Position numbers and translations under genes: made by a program. A stretch of DNA of 44,602 nucleotides from CAYNLY01 sp964398225 (GTDB taxonomy: Bacteria > Pseudomonadota > Zetaproteobacteria > Mariprofundales > Mariprofundaceae): NCBI GenBank assembly GCA_964398225.1, contig CAYNLY010000007.1, forward strand, positions 1 through 44,602, given 5' to 3'. Position 1 is the stretch's first letter; each line of letters begins with the position of its first letter. This document shows, piece by piece, positions 40,002 to 44,602 of this stretch. The notes beneath the pieces were generated by a model that saw only the letters and a program-made list of their open reading frames with translations, searched no databases and was not told the origin of the DNA.

Positions 40002-41418
40002 ACGCGGTTTCGGTGCCTCCGACGGTCAGACGATCGACGCGGATCGTGGGCAGGCCCACGCCCACGGGCACGCTCTGGCCGTTCTTGCCGCAGGTGCCCA
40101 CGCCCGGATCGAGCTCGAGGTCGTTGCCGATCATCGACACCCGTTTCAGCACCTCGTGGCCCGCGCCGATCAGCGTGGCCGTGCGCACCGGATGCTGGAT
40201 CTGCCCGCGTTCGACCCAGTAGGCCTCCGAGGTCGTGAACACGAAGCTGCCCGAGGTGATGTCTACCTGGCCGCCGCCGAAGTTCACCGCATACAGGCCG
40301 CGATCGAGCGAGGCGACGACGTCTTCGGGGTCGGCATCGCCGGCCAGCATGAAGGTGTTGGTCATCCGCGGCAGCACCGGATGCGCGTACGATTCGCGGC
40401 GGCCGTTGCCGGTCGGCTCTATGCCCATCAGCCGCGCGTTCTGCCGGTCGAGCATGTAGCCGGTCAGCACGCCGTCCTCGATCAGCACCGTGCGGCGGGT
40501 CGGCGTGCCTTCGTCGTCCACGTTCAGCGAGCCGCGGCGCTCGGGGATCGTGCCGTCGTCCACGACCGTGACGCCGGGTGCCGCCACGCGCTCGCCCAGG
40601 CGGTTGGCGAACACCGAGGTCCCCTTGCGGTTGAAGTCGCCTTCCAGTCCGTGGCCGACCGCCTCGTGCAGCAGGATGCCGGGCCAGCCCGGACCCAGCA
40701 CCACCGGCATCTCTCCGGCCGGTGCGGGCCGCGCCCGGAGATTCAGCGCCGCAATCCGCACCGCCTCGCGCACGAGCTGCTCCGGTGTTTCCGAATCCAT
40801 CAGCCGCGCCAGGCCAAAGCGGCCGCCGCCGCCCGCGCTTCCGGTTTCCCGCCGGCCGTTTTCCTCGGCCACGACCGAGACATTGATGCGCACGAGCGGC
40901 CGCACGTCGTGCAGCAGCGTGCCGTCCATGCGCAGGATGAACACCTCGGACATCGAGCAGTGGATGCTCGCAAACACCTGCCGGACGCGGCTGTCGAGAT
41001 CGCGTGCAAGCTTGTCCAGTTCCACGAGGCGGTTGCGCCGCTCGGCCAGCGCAACCTCCTGGCCGGGATCGACGGCCGGATACAGGGGCCTTGCCTTCGG
41101 GGCGCCGCGCACCGCGACCGGCGCCTCGGTCCGCCCCTCGCTTGCGATCGCGCGGGCCGCCAGGGCGGCGTCGAGAATCGCGGCCGTCTCCAGCCGGTCG
41201 GTGTAGGCATGCCCCGCCGATTCTCCGGCCACGACGCGCGCGCCCAGACCCTGATGCTGGCTGGCGCTGACATGCTTGACCCGCCCCTCCTCGAGCGAAA
41301 GCGATTCGCTGCGGGAGATCTGAAGATACAGATCCGCGTCGTCGGCGCCGGGCGGAACCATCCGCGCCAGCGCCCGGGCCAGCGTGTCCTCGGAAACGGG
41401 AAGCTTCGGCTCGTTCAT
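39994..41418 (-). CDS. tldD: Metalloprotease TldD
   Basis: TldD is the catalytic, zinc-dependent subunit of the TldD/E protease. The 474-residue protein carries the HExxxH motif in LHEAVGHGLEGDFNRKGTSVF, preceded by LGPGWPGILL. DDEGTPTRRTVLIEDGVLTGYMLDRQNARLMG and the C-terminal GTCGKNGQSVPVGVGLPTIRVD segments follow. The start MNEPKLPV at 41418 agrees with family N-termini. The same frame stays open for 3 kb further upstream across other genes, but that extension is spurious. The ATG follows AAGATT by 7 nt, with a perfect TTGACA 16 bp upstream and no ribosome site. Confidence 0.96.
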   Translation of the reverse strand: MNEPKLPVSEDTLARALARMVPPGADDADLYLQISRSESLSLEEGRVKHVSASQHQGLGARVVAGESAGHAYTDRLETAAILDAALAARAIASEGRTEAPVAVRGAPKARPLYPAVDPGQEVALAERRNRLVELDKLARDLDSRVRQVFASIHCSMSEVFILRMDGTLLHDVRPLVRINVSVVAEENGRRETGSAGGGGRFGLARLMDSETPEQLVREAVRIAALNLRARPAPAGEMPVVLGPGWPGILLHEAVGHGLEGDFNRKGTSVFANRLGERVAAPGVTVVDDGTIPERRGSLNVDDEGTPTRRTVLIEDGVLTGYMLDRQNARLMGIEPTGNGRRESYAHPVLPRMTNTFMLAGDADPEDVVASLDRGLYAVNFGGGQVDITSGSFVFTTSEAYWVERGQIQHPVRTATLIGAGHEVLKRVSMIGNDLELDPGVGTCGKNGQSVPVGVGLPTIRVDRLTVGGTETASG

Positions 41419-41483
41419 GGGCGGCAATCTTCGCGCATCCGGGATGGTGTCAAGTCGGCTTACGCGGGCTAGGTTCGCGCCCA
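41418..41483. promoter_or_regulatory. Divergent overlapping promoters of tldD and DUF2007, both leaderless
   Basis: Minus strand: TTGACA (41453-41448), 16 bp, AAGATT, 7 nt, ATG at 41418. Plus strand: GTGTCA (41447-41452), 17 bp, TAGGTT (41470-41475), 7 nt, ATG at 41483. The two -35 elements occupy the same bases on opposite strands, so only one polymerase could bind at a time. Confidence 0.6.
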
Positions 41484-41704
41484 TGGTGCTTCTGGCCCGA
41501 ATCGACCATCCCGTCCGTCTGCAGCTGGTGAAGGACGCGCTCCGCGGGCGCGGCATCGAGCCGGTGATCGAAAGCGAGGGAGTCCAGGGGCTATTGCCCG
41601 GGCTTTCCCTGTTTGCGGCCCGCGTGCTCGTGGCCGACGAGGATCTCGATGCGGCCCGGCGCGTGCTGCGCGATCTGGGCCTGGAGCGGGAGATGGACCG
41701 ATGA
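41483..41704 (+). CDS. DUF2007 (putative signal-transducing protein)
   Basis: A 73-residue protein with the DUF2007 pattern: RIDHPVRLQLVKDALRGRGIEPVIESE, GLLPGLSLFAARVLVADEDLDAARRVLRDL. These small ferredoxin-like proteins are described as putative signal-transducing, PII-related in fold; no function is established here. It starts with an ATG 7 nt behind TAGGTT and ends overlapping the next gene by ATGA, so it is coupled to the EI24 membrane protein. Confidence 0.8.
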   Translation: MVLLARIDHPVRLQLVKDALRGRGIEPVIESEGVQGLLPGLSLFAARVLVADEDLDAARRVLRDLGLEREMDR

Positions 41705-42426
41705 TCCGGGGAGTCACGGGCTTTTTCGCCGGGCTGCGCGCCCTGGTTTTCGAGCCGGAACTGCGCGCGGTGCTCTGGCGGATGATGGCGCTGCTTGTCG
41801 GGCTCATGCTTGCCGCGGGCCTTGGCACCTTCTGGCTTGCCGACTGGCTGGGCGCGCAGTTCGTGCCCGCAGGCGAGGCCTGGTACGTGCAGGCGCTGGC
41901 CGCGCTCGTCGAGGTGTTTGCCCTCGTGCTTTCGCTCGTGGTCGGCGTCGTCGCCTTCGTGATCTTCGGCTCGGTGGCCGCCGCGCCCTGGCTGGAGGAT
42001 CTTGCCCGGAGCGCGGGGCTTGCCTCCCGGGGCGGGGCGCGGCCGTGGTGGGCTTCGGTCGCCGGAAGCCTGGCCACGAGCCTGATGCCGCTCGTCCGCT
42101 TCGTGCCGTATGCGTTGCTCGCGGGCCTGCTTCTGCTGCTGCCGGTGATCGGCACGATGTTGGCCGGCCTGGTCTGGGGCTACGGCGGGCTTGGGCTGCT
42201 GGCCTACGAGTTCATGGATGCGCCCGCAGCCGTGCGCAGCATGGGCTGGCGCGAGCGGCGGGAGGAAATGGCCCGCGCCCGATGGTTCTATCTGGGGCTT
42301 GCGGGCGCGGCCTCGCTGTGGATGCTGGTGCCGGTTCTGAATCTGCTGACGCTTCCGGCCGCGGTCGTGGCGGTCGCGCGCCGGTGGTCGCGGGAGCAGG
42401 AAACGACCGAAGGCCCGGCGGGCTAG
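41701..42426 (+). CDS. EI24 (CysZ-like) membrane protein
   Basis: The 241-residue protein has about four to six hydrophobic helices, including LVGLMLAAGLGTFWLADWLG, LVLSLVVGVVAFVIFGSVAAAPWLEDLA, LLAGLLLLLPVIGTMLAGLVWGYGG and LGLAGAASLWMLVPVLNLLTLP. The last one with the LNLLTLPAAVVAVARR ending is typical of the EI24/CysZ family. CysZ takes up sulfate; this protein has no assigned substrate. It is coupled to DUF2007 and its TAG stop shares a CTAG with the convergent cbbR gene. Confidence 0.78.
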   Translation: MIRGVTGFFAGLRALVFEPELRAVLWRMMALLVGLMLAAGLGTFWLADWLGAQFVPAGEAWYVQALAALVEVFALVLSLVVGVVAFVIFGSVAAAPWLEDLARSAGLASRGGARPWWASVAGSLATSLMPLVRFVPYALLAGLLLLLPVIGTMLAGLVWGYGGLGLLAYEFMDAPAAVRSMGWRERREEMARARWFYLGLAGAASLWMLVPVLNLLTLPAAVVAVARRWSREQETTEGPAG

Positions 42427-42432
42427 CCGGGC
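42413..42432. terminator. Hairpin spanning the EI24 and cbbR stops
   Basis: GCCCGGC (42413-42419) and GCCGGGC (42426-42432) pair perfectly around GGGCTA, and the shared CTAG of both stop codons lies at its centre. No T-run. Confidence 0.5.
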
Positions 42433-43331
42433 AGCGGCACGAGCTTTTCGGCCTCGTCGAGCACGAAGGTGCGGAAGGCCTCGGCCATCGGGCCGAGCCG
42501 CTTTTCCTGACGGTGGACGAGATACCAGTGCCGCATGATCGGAAAATGCTGCACGTCGAGGATGGCCAGCCGTCCGAGCGCAAGCTCCATCTCCAGTGTG
42601 TGCTCGCTGACCACGCCCAGGCCCAGACCCGCCTGCACGGCCTGCTTGATCGCCTCGGAGGAGTTCATCTCGATCGTGCGCGGGCGTTCGAGGTTGTAGC
42701 GGGCGAGAAACCGCTCCACGGCCGCGCGCGTGCCCGATCCCTGCTCGCGGATGATGAAGGTTTCCGAGGCCACGCGCGCAAGCGGAATGCTGCGGCTTGC
42801 GGCCAGCGGATGGTCGGGCGGGGCGATGATGACCAGGGGATTGTCGAGAAAGCGCTCGGCGACGACCGGCAGACCCGCCGGCGGCTGCCCCATGATGACG
42901 AGATCCGAGACGCCTTCGTCCAGGGCCCGAAGCAGCCCCTCGCGGTTGGCGACATCGAGCGTGATCCGGACTTCCGGATAGCGGTGGGTGAAGGCCGCCA
43001 GCAGCCGCGGCGTGAAATAGTTCGCGGTCGAGGCCATCGTCAGGTGCAGGCTTCCGCGCTTGAGCCCCCGCAGTTCCTCGATGGCCTGCCGGGCTTCCGC
43101 AAGCTGCTGCTGGATCGCCCGCGCATGCTGCAGAAGCTCGCGGCCCGCTTCGGTGATCCGCACCTTTTTCCCCAGGCGCTCGAACAGCGGAAGCCCCGTC
43201 TGCTCCTCGAGCTGCTTGATCTGCATCGACACGGCGGGCTGGGTCATGTGCATGGCCTCGGCCGCCTTCGTGTAGCTTCCGTGGGTGGCGATCGCATCCA
43301 GGATGCGAAGCTGCTTCAGGGTCAGGTGCAT
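42423..43331 (-). CDS. cbbR: LysR-type regulator CbbR
   Basis: The 302-residue LysR-type protein is divergent from a RuBisCO gene, the classic position of CbbR, which activates Calvin-cycle genes in response to metabolites. It begins with the helix-turn-helix LKQLRILDAIATHGSYTKAAEAMHMTQPAVSMQIKQLEEQTG. A two-lobed effector domain follows (GSLHLTMASTANYFTPRLLAAF, LVIMGQPPAGLPVVAERF, FIIREQGSGTRAAVERF). The start at 43331 (MHLTLKQLR) is preferred because GGAG lies 7 nt upstream, although ATG 43343 is also in frame. Confidence 0.93.
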   Translation of the reverse strand: MHLTLKQLRILDAIATHGSYTKAAEAMHMTQPAVSMQIKQLEEQTGLPLFERLGKKVRITEAGRELLQHARAIQQQLAEARQAIEELRGLKRGSLHLTMASTANYFTPRLLAAFTHRYPEVRITLDVANREGLLRALDEGVSDLVIMGQPPAGLPVVAERFLDNPLVIIAPPDHPLAASRSIPLARVASETFIIREQGSGTRAAVERFLARYNLERPRTIEMNSSEAIKQAVQAGLGLGVVSEHTLEMELALGRLAILDVQHFPIMRHWYLVHRQEKRLGPMAEAFRTFVLDEAEKLVPLPG

Positions 43332-43351
43332 CGGGCGCTCCATAAGCAGGA

Positions 43352-43391
43352 ATGATGGAGCGCATCATAACCTTTGATTTTACATGATGGA
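43352..43391. promoter_or_regulatory. Tandem candidate CbbR-binding sites between cbbR and cbbM
   Basis: A perfect inverted repeat ATGATG-N5-CATCAT occupies 43352-43368. A second copy of the left half, ATGATGGA, starts at 43384, exactly 32 bp after the first (about three helical turns), and is followed by GGGCGCAT. Paired sites in the intergenic region are usual for LysR-type regulators. The cbbM leader runs to 43506. Confidence 0.6.
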
Positions 43392-43506
43392 AGAATGGGC
43401 GCATGCTTGCACCCGTTCCGGGCGAATACGTCCGGCATGCGGCGGAGGACCTTGGAAGGCCGGGGTGCTTCCGACAAATACCCAAGCTCCAAGGGAGGAA
43501 CACAAC

Positions 43507-44602
43507 ATGGCATTGGATCAATCGAATCGCTACTCGGATCTGAGCCTCAAGGAAGAGGATCTGATTGCGGGCGGCCGGCATGTTCTGGCTGCGTATCGCC
43601 TGAAGCCCGCCGCGGGCTACGGCTTTCTCGAAACCGCGGCTCACGTTGCGGCCGAGTCGTCCACCGGCACGAATGTCGAGGTTTCGACGACCGACGACTT
43701 CACCCGCGGCGTGGACGCGCTCGTCTATGAGATCGACGAGAACGCCTTCGGCGAGGCCGGCGGCCTGATGAAGATCGCCTATCCGGTCGAGCTGTTCGAC
43801 CACAACCTGATCGACGACAAGCACGGCGTGGCCCACATGTGGTCGCTGATCCTGGGCAACAACCAGGGCATGGGCGATCACGTCGGCCTGCGTCTGCTCG
43901 ACTTCTACGTGCCGGAGTGCATGATCAAGAAGTTTGATGGCCCGTCCACGAACATTACCCATATGTGGAAGGTGCTGGGCCGCCCCGAGGTGGATGGCGG
44001 CTACATCGCCGGCACGATCATCAAGCCGAAGCTGGGCCTCAGGCCCGAGCCATTCGCCAAGGCCTGCTACGACTTCTGGCTCGGCGGCACGTTCATCAAG
44101 AACGACGAGCCGCAGGCGAATCAGACCTTCTGCCCGATGAAGGAAGTGATCCCGCTGGTGGCCGAGGCGATGGACCGCGCGCAGCAGGAAACCGGCGAGG
44201 CCAAGCTGTTCTCGGCCAACATCACCGCGGACTTCTTTGCCGAGATGATCGCCCGCGGCGAGTACATCCTCGACCAGTTCGCGAAGTACGGCAACGAGGA
44301 GCATGTCGCGTTCCTGGTGGACGGCTTTGTGGCCGGTCCGCACGGCGTGACGACGGCCCGTCGCTACTTCCCGAACACCTTCCTGCACTTCCATCGCGCG
44401 GGCCACGGGGCGCTGACCTCCTACAAGAGCCCGCTCGGGATGGATCCGATCTGCTACATGAAGCTCGCGCGGCTGATGGGTGCATCCGGCATCCACACCG
44501 GCACGATGGGCTTCGGCAAGATGGAAGGCCACAAAGACGAGCGGATCCTCGCCTACATGCTCGAGCGCGACGAGTGCCAGGGCCCGTACTTCTACCAGAA
44601 GT
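43507..44602 (+). CDS. cbbM: Form II RuBisCO large subunit, 3' end beyond window
   Basis: CbbM carboxylates ribulose-1,5-bisphosphate. The visible 365 codons start MALDQSNRYSDLSLKEEDLI and match form II, which needs no small subunit. Catalytic features are present: the lysine of IIKPKLGLRP (K173) and the activating, carbamylated lysine K198 with metal ligands D200 and E201 in FIKNDEPQ. FHRAGHGAL and YMKLARLMGASGIHTGTMGFGKMEG follow. The full protein would be about 460 residues; the last part is cut at 44602. GGGAGGAACAC precedes the ATG. Form II enzymes work best at high CO2 and low O2, which fits the upstream carbonic anhydrase and hemerythrin genes. Confidence 0.98.
   Translation, partial: MALDQSNRYSDLSLKEEDLIAGGRHVLAAYRLKPAAGYGFLETAAHVAAESSTGTNVEVSTTDDFTRGVDALVYEIDENAFGEAGGLMKIAYPVELFDHNLIDDKHGVAHMWSLILGNNQGMGDHVGLRLLDFYVPECMIKKFDGPSTNITHMWKVLGRPEVDGGYIAGTIIKPKLGLRPEPFAKACYDFWLGGTFIKNDEPQANQTFCPMKEVIPLVAEAMDRAQQETGEAKLFSANITADFFAEMIARGEYILDQFAKYGNEEHVAFLVDGFVAGPHGVTTARRYFPNTFLHFHRAGHGALTSYKSPLGMDPICYMKLARLMGASGIHTGTMGFGKMEGHKDERILAYMLERDECQGPYFYQK

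Noticed and set aside
39994..44532. Open minus-strand frame of about 1500 codons that includes tldD
   Set aside because: Only the tldD part (39994-41418) shows protein homology. The rest is antisense to DUF2007 and EI24, crosses cbbR on its own strand in another frame, and is antisense to cbbM; it stays open because of high GC.
1..44602. tRNA or rRNA genes, CRISPR arrays, insertion sequences, prophage
   Set aside because: No T-loop-like motifs in gene-free DNA, no regularly spaced repeats and no transposase or integrase frame were seen.

Overview
The window looks like chromosome of a free-living, chemolithoautotrophic gammaproteobacterium with a GC content near two thirds (estimated by eye). 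Three things point that way. The order leuB-asd-fimV-(membrane protein)-truA is the classic gammaproteobacterial one. hflK-hflC-DUF2065 and argS-SPOR protein also fit. The right edge carries a CbbR regulator divergent from a form II RuBisCO gene (cbbM). Genes are densely packed. I saw no tRNA or rRNA gene, insertion sequence, prophage or CRISPR array.

Layout. 1-1472: polyamine genes, with a carboxyspermidine dehydrogenase (cut by the left edge) divergent from an agmatinase-like ureohydrolase. 1473-1786: the only gene-free stretch over 300 bp; it holds a hairpin and a rod-shaped candidate RNA that resembles 6S RNA. 1787-11224: a PF09936 RNA methyltransferase with rplS, then glyA-nrdR-leuB-asd, fimV, an EcfT-like membrane protein and truA. 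11221-18528: a hybrid sensor kinase, an inositol-monophosphatase family gene, lptG/lptF, hflKC-DUF2065, and a protein with two cNMP-binding domains and no DNA-binding domain. 18590-26022: mutM, argS, a SPOR protein, an AmgK-like kinase, then a DUF917 gene overlapping a membrane histidine kinase. 26143-32908: slyD, hemerythrin, a DUF4399 lipoprotein, cysteine synthase, an antiporter-gluQ operon and a YajR-like MFS transporter. 32905-41418: gpmI, a SulP-STAS-cNMP transporter convergent with a beta-carbonic anhydrase, a GDCCVxC protein, and pmbA/tldE and tldD flanking an exported helical protein. 41483-44602: DUF2007 with an EI24 membrane protein, then cbbR and cbbM.

How the genes fit together. 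The right end suggests inorganic carbon acquisition and fixation: a putative anion/bicarbonate SulP transporter and a carbonic anhydrase lie within 10 kb of CbbR-controlled form II RuBisCO. Asd makes aspartate semialdehyde, a substrate of the polyamine dehydrogenase at the left edge.

The most unusual signal runs across genes. At about nine genes a -10-like hexamer sits only 6-8 nt before the start codon, often with a recognisable -35 at 16-17 bp and usually no Shine-Dalgarno sequence. The transcripts are therefore predicted to be leaderless or nearly so. Other points of interest are a low-GC codon island at the 3' end of asd that may hide a fimV promoter, hairpins that contain the stop codons of convergent gene pairs, the DUF917-kinase pair, and tandem candidate CbbR sites spaced by 32 bp.
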